Assembly (NCBI GenBank): GCA_018819345.1
Contig: JAHJQG010000007.1
Span: forward strand, 1-35,238
Direction of reading: 5' to 3'
Length of the DNA stretch: 35,238 nucleotides
Origin: Nanobdellota archaeon
Lineage (GTDB): Archaea; Nanobdellota; Nanobdellia; Woesearchaeales; CG1-02-33-12
A program made the translations under genes and the position numbers. Each line of letters starts with the position of its first letter. Position 1 is the stretch's first letter. Below, piece by piece: positions 1-9,590 of this stretch. The notes below the pieces were generated by a model. That model did not search any database and had not been told where the DNA came from. It saw nothing but the letters and a program-made list of their open reading frames with translations.

Positions 1-2
1 AA

Positions 3-344
3 GAGATTAAGCCAGATGTTTTAAACATCTCAAGGTTCTGGCCAAGGCCTGGAACAAAAGCAGCAGATATGGAAGGCCAGATACATGGCAATATAACAAA
101 GCAGAGAAGCCAAGAAATGACAAAGGTTTTTAATAAAATAAACTTTGAAAGAAACAAGAAATGGCTCAACTGGAAAGGATATGTATTAGTTGATGAGATA
201 GGCCAAAAAGGCTCATTCATTGGCAGAAACTACTGCTATAAGCCTATTGTAATTAAATCAAAAAACAATCTCCTCGGAAAAAAAGTTAATGTAAAAATAA
301 CTAAAGTAACAAACCATACTTTAAGGGGAGGAATGATAAATTGA
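3..344 (+). CDS. tRNA methylthiotransferase (MtaB/CDKAL1-like radical SAM), C-terminal part with TRAM domain; 5' end outside window
   Basis: Open frame from the left edge: EIKPDVLNISRFWPRPGTKAADMEGQIHGNITKQRSQEM... then a TRAM-like GYVLVDEIGQKGSFIGRNYCYKPIVI; stop TGA 342-344. Confidence 0.8.
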   Translation, partial: EIKPDVLNISRFWPRPGTKAADMEGQIHGNITKQRSQEMTKVFNKINFERNKKWLNWKGYVLVDEIGQKGSFIGRNYCYKPIVIKSKNNLLGKKVNVKITKVTNHTLRGGMIN

Positions 345-346
345 AT

Positions 347-829
347 TTATTCTGCTGGAGAATAGTTTTCTTCTACTTCTTTTTCCAAAGTATTTTTACC
401 ATATTCTTCTGTTCTAATAAAATTGCTAATCCATCCACTTATATGTGATATTCCTTCAAAACATGCTGATCCTAAATCTCTTAATCCATTAATACCTTTT
501 TTAACTGGATTATATTTATCAGCAATTTTTGCACTTCCAAACACCAAAGCCGTACTTGCTCCAATTAGTGCTAAGTCACTAAGATATGGTTTTTCCAAAA
601 CATATTCTATAATCTTACTATAAAGATTTGTAGACCCTTCATAATGTTGTAAAAGACTATATTGAAAGCTGTTGGCTATATCTCTTCCCTTTTCAAAGCC
701 AAAATATGTTAAAGCTGATACTGGTAATACAAATGCAGCTTTGCATCCAAAGTCGTAGGCCCCCCTTGCTTTATTTTTAACTCCTGATGGAATATTTTTT
801 ACTTTTTCTATTAATTTTATTTTATTCAT
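347..829 (-). CDS. hypothetical protein, probable membrane segments
   Basis: 160 aa ORF; GGTG ribosome-binding site just upstream (GGTGTTAAAATATG); BRE/TATA-like AGAAAGATTTAAATAT on the minus strand at about 873-888. Confidence 0.7.
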   Translation of the reverse strand: MNKIKLIEKVKNIPSGVKNKARGAYDFGCKAAFVLPVSALTYFGFEKGRDIANSFQYSLLQHYEGSTNLYSKIIEYVLEKPYLSDLALIGASTALVFGSAKIADKYNPVKKGINGLRDLGSACFEGISHISGWISNFIRTEEYGKNTLEKEVEENYSPAE

Positions 830-986
830 ATTTTAACACCCTATTTGTTATCACTATCAGGTTACATATGTAATATTTAAATCTTTCTATTTTAAATTGT
901 AAACTAGGAGATGTTTAAATAATTAATTATCACACTTTATCATATAAAACAAAACCTTTAAATATAACTTGGGTTTAAAAAAAAAC

Positions 987-1823
987 ATGAAAGAGAGAGT
1001 AACACTAACACTTGACTCAAATATTCTAAAAAGAGTTGATTCTGGAGTAAATGGCTTTAAGATTAAAAACAGGTCTCATGCAGTAGAGCTTCTTATAATG
1101 AAAGCACTTGGGGAGCATGTTCCAAGAAAGGCTGTTATACTTGCAGGAGGCAAGGGAACAAGGCTAAGGCCAATAACCTATGAAATACCTAAAGCCTTAA
1201 TACCAGTCCATGGAAGAACAATTACAGAGCATTTATTTGACCTATTCAAGAAACATGATATAAAGGATATCATAATGGCTGTTGGCCATATGAAGGAAAA
1301 GATTGAAGAACATTTTACTGATGGCTCAAGATTTGGAATAAAACTAAGCTATATAGAAGAAAATGAGCCATTAGGAACAGCAGGGCCATTAAAGCTGGGA
1401 AAAAACATGCTTACTGAAACATTTATTGTCTCAAACGGAGATGAGCTTAAAAATATAAACATAGAAGAAATGTATGAATTGCATAAGGAAAATAATGCTC
1501 TTGTAACAATTGCACTAACAACTGTTGAGGATCCAAGCAAGTATGGGGTTGCAAGGCTTTCTGGCTCAAAAATCCTTGAGTTTGTTGAAAAGCCAAAAAA
1601 AGAGGAAGCACCCTCTAAACTTATAAACTCAGGCTTTTACATAATGGAGCCAGAGGTTATTGATTTAATACCAAAAGGCTTTGCAATGCTTGAAAAAGAT
1701 ATTTTTCCAAAACTAGCTAAGATGGGAAGGCTTTTTGGATATCCATTTAGTGGCCAGTGGTTTGACACAGGCAACATAGAGAGATATGAAAGAGCTCTAA
1801 AAGAATGGAAAGATATAAAATAA
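987..1823 (+). CDS. sugar-phosphate nucleotidyltransferase with N-terminal ribbon-helix-helix (CopG/Arc-like) domain
   Basis: N-terminus MKERVTLTLDSNILKRVDSGVNGFKIKNRSHAVELLIMKAL (RHH), then AVILAGGKGTRLRPITYEIPKALIPVHG (nucleotidyltransferase signature). ATG at 987 preferred over the TTG at 969. Confidence 0.85.
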   Translation: MKERVTLTLDSNILKRVDSGVNGFKIKNRSHAVELLIMKALGEHVPRKAVILAGGKGTRLRPITYEIPKALIPVHGRTITEHLFDLFKKHDIKDIIMAVGHMKEKIEEHFTDGSRFGIKLSYIEENEPLGTAGPLKLGKNMLTETFIVSNGDELKNINIEEMYELHKENNALVTIALTTVEDPSKYGVARLSGSKILEFVEKPKKEEAPSKLINSGFYIMEPEVIDLIPKGFAMLEKDIFPKLAKMGRLFGYPFSGQWFDTGNIERYERALKEWKDIK

Positions 1824-1851
1824 TCTATTCTCAATATAAAAGGGTGATAGT

Positions 1852-3180
1852 ATGAGTATATTCAAGGCATATGATGTCAGGGGAATTTATCCTGAACAGC
1901 TAAATGAAGAGATAGCTTACAAAGTTGGCAGGGCTTTTGTTGAGTTCTTAAAATGCAAGAATGTTGTTATTGGAAGAGATATGAGGCTAAGCTCTGATTC
2001 ATTGTTTAAGGCTCTTACTGATGGAATAACAGATCAGGGAGCTGATGTTATTGATATTGGGCTTTCAACCACACCAATGCTTTATTTTGCTGTTGCAAAC
2101 AATGGTTTTGATTCTGGTTTAATGATAACTGCATCACATAATCCTAAAGAATGGAATGGAATTAAGTTTACAAGAGAAAAGGCAATACCAATAAGCGAGG
2201 ATACAGGAATAAAAGAAATAGAAAAATTAGTTGAAAAAAATGATTTTAAAAAACCTAAAAAAGGCAGGATAATAAAAAAAGATGTTCTTGAAGATTATGT
2301 TGATTTTGTTTTAAGCTTTGTTAATTTAAAAAATATAAAGCCATTAAAGGTTGTTATGGATGCATCAAATGGCATGGCTGGAATGATAGCTCCGAAAGTA
2401 TTTGAAAAAACAGGAATAGATATTATCCCAATGTACTTTGAACTTGATGGCTCTTTCCCAAATCACCAGTCTAATCCATTGATTTTAGAGAATAGAAAAG
2501 ATATTATGAAAAAAGTTGTTGATGAGAAAGCTGATTTAGGTATTGCCTGGGATGGTGATGCTGACCGCTGTTTTTTCATTGATGAAAAGGGAAGATTTTT
2601 ACAAGGCGACTTTATAACAGGATTTTTGGCAGAGAGCATGCTGAAAAAATACCCAGATTCAATAATATTCTATGATCTTAGGGCAAGCTGGTTTGTTAAG
2701 GATATGATAGAAAAAAACAATGGAATACCAAGGATGTGCAGGGTAGGATATTCTTTTTTCAAACAATACATGAGGGATGAAAATGCTGTTTTTGCTGGTG
2801 AGGTGACTGGCCATTATTACTACAAGCATAATGATTTTTACACAGACAATGGAATGATTCCTGCACTCCAAATGCTTGAATTAATCTCCATAAAAAACAA
2901 GCCTTTCTCAGAAATACTTAAGCCAACTGAAAAATACTTTATCAGTGGCGAGATAAACTCAAAAGTAAGTGACAAGGAGGCTGTGATAAAAAAGCTTGAG
3001 CAGGAATTCAGCGACGGCAAAATCTCCCACATGGACGGCGTATCAGTTGAGTATGATGACTGGCATTTCAATGTTCGGCCCTCAAACACAGAGCCATTGA
3101 TAAGGCTTAATCTGGAGGCCAAGACAAAAGAAAAGATGGAAGAGATGAGGGATAAAGTATTAGAAATAATAAGGTCTTGA
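1852..3180 (+). CDS. phosphomannomutase/phosphoglucomutase
   Basis: FKAYDVRGIYPEQLNEE, phosphoserine loop TASHNPKEWNG, metal loop DGDADRCFF, C-terminal RPSNTEPLIRLNLEAK; RBS GGGTGATAGTATG. Confidence 0.92.
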   Translation: MSIFKAYDVRGIYPEQLNEEIAYKVGRAFVEFLKCKNVVIGRDMRLSSDSLFKALTDGITDQGADVIDIGLSTTPMLYFAVANNGFDSGLMITASHNPKEWNGIKFTREKAIPISEDTGIKEIEKLVEKNDFKKPKKGRIIKKDVLEDYVDFVLSFVNLKNIKPLKVVMDASNGMAGMIAPKVFEKTGIDIIPMYFELDGSFPNHQSNPLILENRKDIMKKVVDEKADLGIAWDGDADRCFFIDEKGRFLQGDFITGFLAESMLKKYPDSIIFYDLRASWFVKDMIEKNNGIPRMCRVGYSFFKQYMRDENAVFAGEVTGHYYYKHNDFYTDNGMIPALQMLELISIKNKPFSEILKPTEKYFISGEINSKVSDKEAVIKKLEQEFSDGKISHMDGVSVEYDDWHFNVRPSNTEPLIRLNLEAKTKEKMEEMRDKVLEIIRS

Positions 3181-3187
3181 ATCTTAA

Positions 3188-3808
3188 TCACTTATAAATA
3201 TCAGAAATAATCTTTGCTACCTCTCTCTTAGCATCATTTTCATGAGGCCTGTAATACAAATGACTTCTTGGTTTTATGCTTTGTATAAAACTATCTTTTA
3301 TTCCTGTATTATTTGATTCAACAAATTCAAGCCTGTCTTTAAGATTTCTATTCCTAAATGGGTTCAATATTATTTTCTTATCTTCGTAATCATGTGAATT
3401 TTTTGATTTGGAAGAATTAATCAATTGAAAACAATTATAAGATTTTTCAGGAATATTCATTCCCCAGGTTTTACTAATTGCACTATATAATGATTGTTCA
3501 TTGAGATTTCCAAGATATATTTCTCTATTTGACCTTATGAAATCCAGTTGTATTGAAAGGGCCATTATTTCATCTAGATTTAATGCAGGAATTTTTTTTC
3601 TTTTTTTCAAAAATTTTAATATTTTATCCTGGTTATCACCTTTAATAAAATCAAGAATCTTTTTTTGGTTTTTCATATCATTTAAGTCAAAGGAAATCTC
3701 ATCAAAAGGCATATCAAAGATAGAACTGTATATTTTTGGAAAGTAATCATTATTTAATCCATGATAAACCACATTCAAATAACCTTCACTTACTATTCCC
3801 CTTACCAT
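3188..3808 (-). CDS. hypothetical protein
   Basis: 206 aa ORF with minus-strand promoter motif CCGAAAGATTTAAATA (about 3831-3846). Confidence 0.65.
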   Translation of the reverse strand: MVRGIVSEGYLNVVYHGLNNDYFPKIYSSIFDMPFDEISFDLNDMKNQKKILDFIKGDNQDKILKFLKKRKKIPALNLDEIMALSIQLDFIRSNREIYLGNLNEQSLYSAISKTWGMNIPEKSYNCFQLINSSKSKNSHDYEDKKIILNPFRNRNLKDRLEFVESNNTGIKDSFIQSIKPRSHLYYRPHENDAKREVAKIISDIYK

Positions 3809-3922
3809 ATTAATTAAATTTAATCTAGAATATTTAAATCTTTCGGTTTTATGACTACTTATCAGTAAATAATAATTAACAGAAAACTTTCCTTATGAAA
3901 CCATTATTAAGTGGTGTCAAGT

Positions 3923-3937
3923 AGAAAGATTTATATA
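3923..3937 (+). promoter_or_regulatory. BRE/TATA promoter AGAAAGATTTATATA for the 3969 glycosyltransferase
   Basis: Matches the motif recurring in this window; about 31 nt before ATG 3969. Confidence 0.6.
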
Positions 3938-3968
3938 GGAAACATTATATTTAAAGAATTCAACTGAA

Positions 3969-5108
3969 ATGAAAATTGCAATTATATTAAGGCCAAATGA
4001 CCAGGCACCACCCCCAAGATATGGTGGCTGTGGAAGGGTTGTATATCTTTTAGCTAAAGGTTTGTTGGAAAAAAAACATAAGGTTATATTGTATACTGCT
4101 AAACCTTCTACCCTATCCAATTTTGGCTGTGAAATTGTAATGCCATTAGGAATTATAAAAGAAAAGTATGAAAATGATATTGGTGCCCATCGTTGGGTAG
4201 GTTATATTGCTAAGACTATTGACCACATAAAAAAGTTAGAATTGCAAGGTAAAGGCTATGATATAATAAACAATCATTATGACCCCATTGCTTTTGTTTT
4301 AGGAAGATATCTTAAGACCCCAATGTTAACTACAATCCATGGGGTAGCAAATGATGAAAACTTAAGAAGTTTCTACATATATCCTGATGAAAACTTTTCA
4401 GCACTTACTTGTATACAGCGAGATAAATACCCAAAAGATATGAATTTTGTTGGGATTGTACATAATTCTATTTCAGTTAATAAAATAGACCATCCATTTT
4501 CAGATAAAAAATGTGAATATCTTTTTTCAGTTAGTAGAATTAAAAGAAACAAGGGTCAGGCAAATGCAATAGAATTTTCAAGAAAAAGCGGTCTTGATCT
4601 TATTATAGCAGGAAATCTCATTGATAGATATTATTTTGATATGGAAATAAGACCCCATATTACAAGAGATTTAAGTGATTTAAAATCAAAAGAAAGAGAA
4701 AAATTCATCTGGAACATTCAGAATTACAGTCCTTCAAAGAATAAAAGAGAAATCATATATGTGGAAGAAGTAACTGAACAAGAAAGGGATCAGATAATGC
4801 AATATGCAAAAGCACTTTTATTTTTAGGAAAAGGGGAGGAATCTCATCCTTTAGTCACCTTGGAAGCTGGAATTGTAGGAACATCAATACTCGCGCTAAA
4901 CAGAAGTGTTATACCAGAAATAATTAAACCAGGAACAAATGGTTTTATTGGAAATACTATTGATGAATTAGTAGGATATGTTTCAAGATTAGATGAAATA
5001 GACCCAAGATATTGCCGTAGATATATTGAGGACAACTTCAACCCAGATAAAATGGTTGATGGATATATGGAATTATATAAGAAAGTTATAGACAATGCAA
5101 AAAGGTAA
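3969..5108 (+). CDS. glycosyltransferase family 4 (GT-B)
   Basis: MKIAIILRPNDQAPPPRYGGCGRVVYLLAKGL..., C-terminal GEESHPLVTLEAGIVGTSILALNRSVIPEII. Confidence 0.85.
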   Translation: MKIAIILRPNDQAPPPRYGGCGRVVYLLAKGLLEKKHKVILYTAKPSTLSNFGCEIVMPLGIIKEKYENDIGAHRWVGYIAKTIDHIKKLELQGKGYDIINNHYDPIAFVLGRYLKTPMLTTIHGVANDENLRSFYIYPDENFSALTCIQRDKYPKDMNFVGIVHNSISVNKIDHPFSDKKCEYLFSVSRIKRNKGQANAIEFSRKSGLDLIIAGNLIDRYYFDMEIRPHITRDLSDLKSKEREKFIWNIQNYSPSKNKREIIYVEEVTEQERDQIMQYAKALLFLGKGEESHPLVTLEAGIVGTSILALNRSVIPEIIKPGTNGFIGNTIDELVGYVSRLDEIDPRYCRRYIEDNFNPDKMVDGYMELYKKVIDNAKR

Positions 5109-5158
5109 GAGCCAGAATTAAAAAACCAAAGCTTTATATATAATAGATTTATCCTCTA

Positions 5159-5590
5159 TTGTTGGAGAAAAGGAAAGACGAAAGCAAAAGAGCTGTTTTC
5201 TCTATGAAAAATTTATTGGGGCGATGCTTATTGGCAAAGAAAATTAAACCTGTTCTGCCAAGCTTAAGGGAGAAAAAAAGATATTTGGTATTTGAGATTG
5301 TCTCTAAAAAGGACATAAAATCTTTTTCAGAAATTTCAAGCCTTATTTGGCAGTCTTCACTTAGCTTTTTAGGCGAAGTTGAGACAGCAAAAGCCGGAAT
5401 TTGGGTTTTGCCAGACAAATGGAACCCAAAAAAACAAAGAGGCATGATAAAAGTAAACAATAAATATGTTGATAAGCTAAGAACATCACTAACATTAATA
5501 AAGAGGTTTAAAAGACATCAAATAATTGTAAAAAGTGTTGGTGTTTCAGGAATAATAAATAAAGCAGATAAAAAATATCTTGCTATGTAA
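5159..5590 (+). CDS. rnp2: RNase P protein component 2 (Pop5/Rpp14 family); start uncertain (TTG 5159/5162 or ATG 5204)
   Basis: KPVLPSLREKKRYLVFEIVSKKDI...; gene-order context upstream of psmA; TATA (GCTTTATATA) at about 5131-5140 would place a leaderless start near 5159. Confidence 0.8.
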   Translation: MLEKRKDESKRAVFSMKNLLGRCLLAKKIKPVLPSLREKKRYLVFEIVSKKDIKSFSEISSLIWQSSLSFLGEVETAKAGIWVLPDKWNPKKQRGMIKVNNKYVDKLRTSLTLIKRFKRHQIIVKSVGVSGIINKADKKYLAM

Positions 5591-5619
5591 TAATAAACAA
5601 ATAAATATGGGGTGTTAAA

Positions 5620-6354
5620 ATGGAACAAATGCAGCATCAAATGATGGGTTATGATAGGTCAATTGCAATGTTTAGCCCAGATGGCAGGCTATTGCAGGTT
5701 GAGTATGCAAAGAAAACAGTTAGGCAGGGTTCAACCGCTGTTGGAATTGTATGCAAGGACGGTGTTTTACTGGTTACAGACAAGAGGATAGTTGATCCAT
5801 TGGTTGTATCAGATGCAATAGAGAAGATATTCCAGGTTGATGAGCATATTGTGGCAACAGCTGCTGGAATATTGTCTGATGCAAGGGTGCTGATTGAGAT
5901 GGCACAGCTGAAGGCACAGCAGCACAAAGTTACATATGACAGCCCAATAGACACATTGACGGTTGTAAAGGACATATGCAACATAAAGCAGATATGCACA
6001 CAGCAGGCAGGACTAAGGCCTTTCGGAGTCTCAATACTTGTAGCAGGCATTGATAATAAAACTCCCAAGCTGTTTGAGACAGACCCAACAGGAATATTCT
6101 TCCAGTACAAGGCAACAGCTATTGGCGAGAAAGAATCAGAAATAGAAGAGATATTGCATAAAAAATACAAGGACTCAATAACAATAGAGGAAGCATTCAA
6201 GCTTATAGTTAGCGCCCTTTGCAGGGTTTTGGGTAAGGAGTTTAATGCAAGCAGGATAGATGCAGCTTACATAAAGACAGATGAGAAAAAGTTCAGAAAG
6301 ATGACAAAAATCCAGATAGAAAAAACCTTTAATGAATCTAAATCAAGGAAATAA
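5620..6354 (+). CDS. psmA: proteasome subunit alpha
   Basis: YDRSIAMFSPDGRLLQVEYAKKTVRQGSTAVGIVCKDGVLL; GGTG RBS. Confidence 0.96.
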   Translation: MEQMQHQMMGYDRSIAMFSPDGRLLQVEYAKKTVRQGSTAVGIVCKDGVLLVTDKRIVDPLVVSDAIEKIFQVDEHIVATAAGILSDARVLIEMAQLKAQQHKVTYDSPIDTLTVVKDICNIKQICTQQAGLRPFGVSILVAGIDNKTPKLFETDPTGIFFQYKATAIGEKESEIEEILHKKYKDSITIEEAFKLIVSALCRVLGKEFNASRIDAAYIKTDEKKFRKMTKIQIEKTFNESKSRK

Positions 6355-6365
6355 AGGTGCTCATA

Positions 6366-7091
6366 ATGGCTCAAGGACAACAAACATATGGCAAGGAAAG
6401 ATTCTCTATTAATCTTGCAAGATTAAAAAAAGGCGGACAAAACTTTGAGGTTGTCATAAATTCAGATAATGCAATTGCATTCAAGCAGGGAAAAGATATA
6501 GCAATAGAGGATGTTATAACAAATGAAAAGATATTTGCTGATGCAAAGAAAGGTTTGCTTGCATCTGAAAAATTGGTGCAGCAATTATTTAACACAACAG
6601 ATGTCAAGGAAGTTGCAAAAATCATAATAAAGGATGGTGAGATACAGTTAACAGCTGAGTACAAGCAAAAATTAAGAGAGGAAAAGAAAAAGAGAATAAT
6701 TAATTTCATACATGCAAATGGAGTTGATCCAAAGACAGGATTGCCTCATCCAGTAACAAGGATAGAAAATGCATTTGAAGAGGCAAAAATACATATTGAT
6801 GAGTTCAAATCAGAAGAAAAGCAGATAGATGAGATATTAAAAAAACTAAGAGTTATTTTGCCAATAAAGTTTGAGATTGATGAAATTGAAATAAAAATTC
6901 CTGCATCTTATGCTGCAAAAATGTATTCTGTTGTAAAGAGTTTTTCAAAGATAATCAAGGATGAATGGCTTAATGATGGATCATGGAAATGTTTTGTTGA
7001 GATGCCTGCTGGCTTAAAACAGGATTTCTTTGATAAATTAAATAGCATGACTCACGGTGAGATTGAAACAAAAATATTAAAGACAAAATAA
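6366..7091 (+). CDS. ribosome assembly factor SBDS
   Basis: YGKERFSINLARLKKGGQNFEVVINSDNAIAFKQG..., HANGVDPKTGLPHPVTRIENAFEEAK; ATG 6366 after an AAAGGTG RBS. Confidence 0.95.
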   Translation: MAQGQQTYGKERFSINLARLKKGGQNFEVVINSDNAIAFKQGKDIAIEDVITNEKIFADAKKGLLASEKLVQQLFNTTDVKEVAKIIIKDGEIQLTAEYKQKLREEKKKRIINFIHANGVDPKTGLPHPVTRIENAFEEAKIHIDEFKSEEKQIDEILKKLRVILPIKFEIDEIEIKIPASYAAKMYSVVKSFSKIIKDEWLNDGSWKCFVEMPAGLKQDFFDKLNSMTHGEIETKILKTK

Positions 7092-7107
7092 ACAACAAGG
7101 TGAAAAA

Positions 7108-7818
7108 ATGGGAAAATTATTAGTAGAAGACAAAACAATAGTAACCCCTGGTGAAGAGCTCGCAGAAGGAATGGACTTCCTGCCTGCTGAGGGAACATTC
7201 AGGGACAAAGACAAAATAATAGCTTCAGGGCTTGGATTAGTGAATATCAATGGAAGAGTTATAAAAACAATTCCAGTTGCCGGGAGATATGCTCCAAAAA
7301 AAGGAGATACAATCATTGCAAAGGTTACAAACATATTAATGAGTGGCTGGATCCTTGATATAGGTTCTGCTTATTCAGCAGTGCTTTCAGTTAAGGAAGC
7401 CAAGGATTTTATAAGAAGGGATGAAGACTTAACCAGGTATTATAATATTGATGATTATATTGTCACAAATATAGTAATGGTTACGTCACAGAAACTGGTT
7501 GATGCATCAATGAAAGGCCCTGGAATGAGAAAGCTTATTGGGGGAAGAATCATAAAGGTCAATTCTAATAAGGTCCCTAGGATTATAGGTAAAAAAGGCT
7601 CAATGGTTAGTATGATAAAAAATGCAACGGATTGCAGTATAACTGTAGGGCAAAATGGAATTGTGTGGATTAACGGCTCACCTGAAAATGAGATTATTGT
7701 TGTTAAGACAATAAAGAAGATAGAGCAAGAAGCCCATATAAGCGGCCTGACTGACAGGATTAAAACATTTTTAGAAAAAGAGACCAACAAAAAAATTAAT
7801 ATTGAAAAGGTGGAATAA
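7108..7818 (+). CDS. rrp4: exosome RNA-binding subunit Rrp4 (S1 + KH)
   Basis: S1-like GDTIIAKVTNILMSGWILDIGSAYSAVLSVKEA; KH RIIGKKGSMVSMIKNATDCSITVGQNGIVWI; synteny. Confidence 0.93.
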   Translation: MGKLLVEDKTIVTPGEELAEGMDFLPAEGTFRDKDKIIASGLGLVNINGRVIKTIPVAGRYAPKKGDTIIAKVTNILMSGWILDIGSAYSAVLSVKEAKDFIRRDEDLTRYYNIDDYIVTNIVMVTSQKLVDASMKGPGMRKLIGGRIIKVNSNKVPRIIGKKGSMVSMIKNATDCSITVGQNGIVWINGSPENEIIVVKTIKKIEQEAHISGLTDRIKTFLEKETNKKINIEKVE

Positions 7819-8529
7819 ATGAGTTACACTAAAAGAAATGATGGAAGAAAGTTTGATGAAACAAGGCCTGTTGAGGCAAAAGCAGGTGTTATAAAAAGGG
7901 CTGATGGCTCTGCTTACTTTAAGATGGGAAAGACTGTAGCATATGCTGCTGTTTATGGTCCAAGAGAAATACATCCGAAATTCCTGCAAAATCCAAGAAA
8001 AGGAAAATTAAGATGTTTCTATAATATGATGCCTTTTTCTTCAATGGGGGAAAGGGTAAGGCCAGGAGCAAACAGGCGTGCAAAGGAAATAGCAATGGTT
8101 ACAGAAAAGGCGCTCTTGCCAGTTGTAGATTTAACAGAGTCTCCAAATTCAGTGGTCGATGTGTTTATTGAATTGCCGCAGACAGATGCTGGAACAAGAT
8201 GTGCAGGGATATGCGCAGCATCAATGGCCCTGGCAGATGCAGGAATTCCAATGAAAGATATGGTAGCAGCAGTTTCAATTGGAAGGGTTGATGACAAGCT
8301 TGTTGTTGACCTTGACTACAGTGAGGAAAGCTATGAAGACGGAACAGTAGCAGATATCCCAATTGCTGTAGTTTCAAGAACTGGAGAAATATCATTATTG
8401 CAGATGGATGGAGAGCTTTCAAGAGATGAGCTAAAACAAGCTCTTGAAATGGCAAAAAAAGCCTGTAGCAAAATAGATAAAATACAAAGAGATGCTTTGA
8501 AAAAGAAATATGAGGTTAAAAATGAATAG
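7819..8529 (+). CDS. rrp41: exosome catalytic subunit Rrp41
   Basis: RNase PH fold: NDGRKFDETRPVEAKAGVIKRADGSAYFKMGKTVAYAAVYGPRE...; synteny. Confidence 0.95.
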   Translation: MSYTKRNDGRKFDETRPVEAKAGVIKRADGSAYFKMGKTVAYAAVYGPREIHPKFLQNPRKGKLRCFYNMMPFSSMGERVRPGANRRAKEIAMVTEKALLPVVDLTESPNSVVDVFIELPQTDAGTRCAGICAASMALADAGIPMKDMVAAVSIGRVDDKLVVDLDYSEESYEDGTVADIPIAVVSRTGEISLLQMDGELSRDELKQALEMAKKACSKIDKIQRDALKKKYEVKNE

Positions 8530-9298
8530 AGAACAAAAAGATTATATTCTAAATTTTCTTGAAAAAGGAATAAGGTTTGATGGAAGAAAGTTAGATGAAT
8601 ATAGGCCAATAAAGATTGAAACAGGGTTTTCAGAAAATGCAGAGGGATCTGCAAGAGTGATTATTGGAGATACAATAGTTCTTGCCGGCGTTAAATTAAG
8701 TGTTGAGGAGCCATATCCTGACACACCTGACAAAGGGACAATGATGATTAATGCAGAGCTTATGCCATTATCAAGTCCTGATTTTGAGCCAGGACCTCCA
8801 GCAATACAGGCCATAGAGATTGCTAGGGTTGTTGATAGGGGTATTAGGGAGTCAGGTTCTATTGACACAAAGAAACTCTGCATCAAGAAAGAGGAGAAGG
8901 CATGGTGTATCTTAATAGATATATGCACACTTAATGATGATGGAAACCTCTTGGACGCATCTGCACTTGCAGTTATAGCTGCATTGCAGGACACAAAGAT
9001 GCCGTCATATAATGGCAAAGTCGTTGATTATAAGAAAAAGACAAAAGAGACATTGCCCTTAAACCTAAAAAAGATTCCTACAAGCTGCACAGTCAGCAAG
9101 ATTGGAAATCACTTTATTGTGGATCCAGTTCCTGAAGAAGAGGAAAAAGTTGAAGCAAGATTAACAGTTGAGGTTGAGGAAGACGGCACTTTATGTGCTT
9201 TACAGAAAGGCGGAGATAAGCCTCTGACAGCAGAAGATATTGACAAAATTGTAGGGATTGGAATAGAAAAATCAAAAGAGTTAAGAAAATTTTTGTAG
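8522..9298 (+). CDS. rrp42: exosome subunit Rrp42
   Basis: GIRFDGRKLDEYRPIKIETGFSENAEGSARVIIGDT...; ATG 8522 overlaps the rrp41 stop. Confidence 0.94.
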   Translation: MNREQKDYILNFLEKGIRFDGRKLDEYRPIKIETGFSENAEGSARVIIGDTIVLAGVKLSVEEPYPDTPDKGTMMINAELMPLSSPDFEPGPPAIQAIEIARVVDRGIRESGSIDTKKLCIKKEEKAWCILIDICTLNDDGNLLDASALAVIAALQDTKMPSYNGKVVDYKKKTKETLPLNLKKIPTSCTVSKIGNHFIVDPVPEEEEKVEARLTVEVEEDGTLCALQKGGDKPLTAEDIDKIVGIGIEKSKELRKFL

Positions 9299-9307
9299 GT
9301 GAGAATC

Positions 9308-9559
9308 ATGAGTGCTAAGAAATCCAATGAAGAAATACAATACACAAAGTATGAAATAGCAAGGATGCTTGGCGGAAGGGCATTGCAGATTGCAATGGGT
9401 GCTCCTTTCCTCATAAAGCTTAGCGAAGAGGACCTTGAAAATATTCATTTCAATCCTGTTGAAATAGCTAAACTAGAGCTTGAGAAAGGAGTTCTACCTA
9501 TAACAGTCAAGAGGCCTTTGCCTGAAAAGAAAAAAGAAATAAACCAAAGACTTAAATAA
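9308..9559 (+). CDS. rpoK: DNA-directed RNA polymerase subunit K (Rpo6)
   Basis: YTKYEIARMLGGRALQIAMGAPFLI...NPVEIAKLELEKGVLPITVKRPLP. Confidence 0.93.
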   Translation: MSAKKSNEEIQYTKYEIARMLGGRALQIAMGAPFLIKLSEEDLENIHFNPVEIAKLELEKGVLPITVKRPLPEKKKEINQRLK

Positions 9560-9590
9560 AATTTATTATAACAGTCCACTAAATTGTTTA

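Noticed and set aside
5649-6200. Long minus-strand ORF opposite psmA
   Set aside because: Antisense shadow of a clear proteasome gene; low-complexity Ser/Thr/Ile composition, no motif.
8019-8654. Several minus-strand ORFs opposite rrp41/rrp42
   Set aside because: Shadow ORFs of well-identified plus-strand genes; no domain recognisable.
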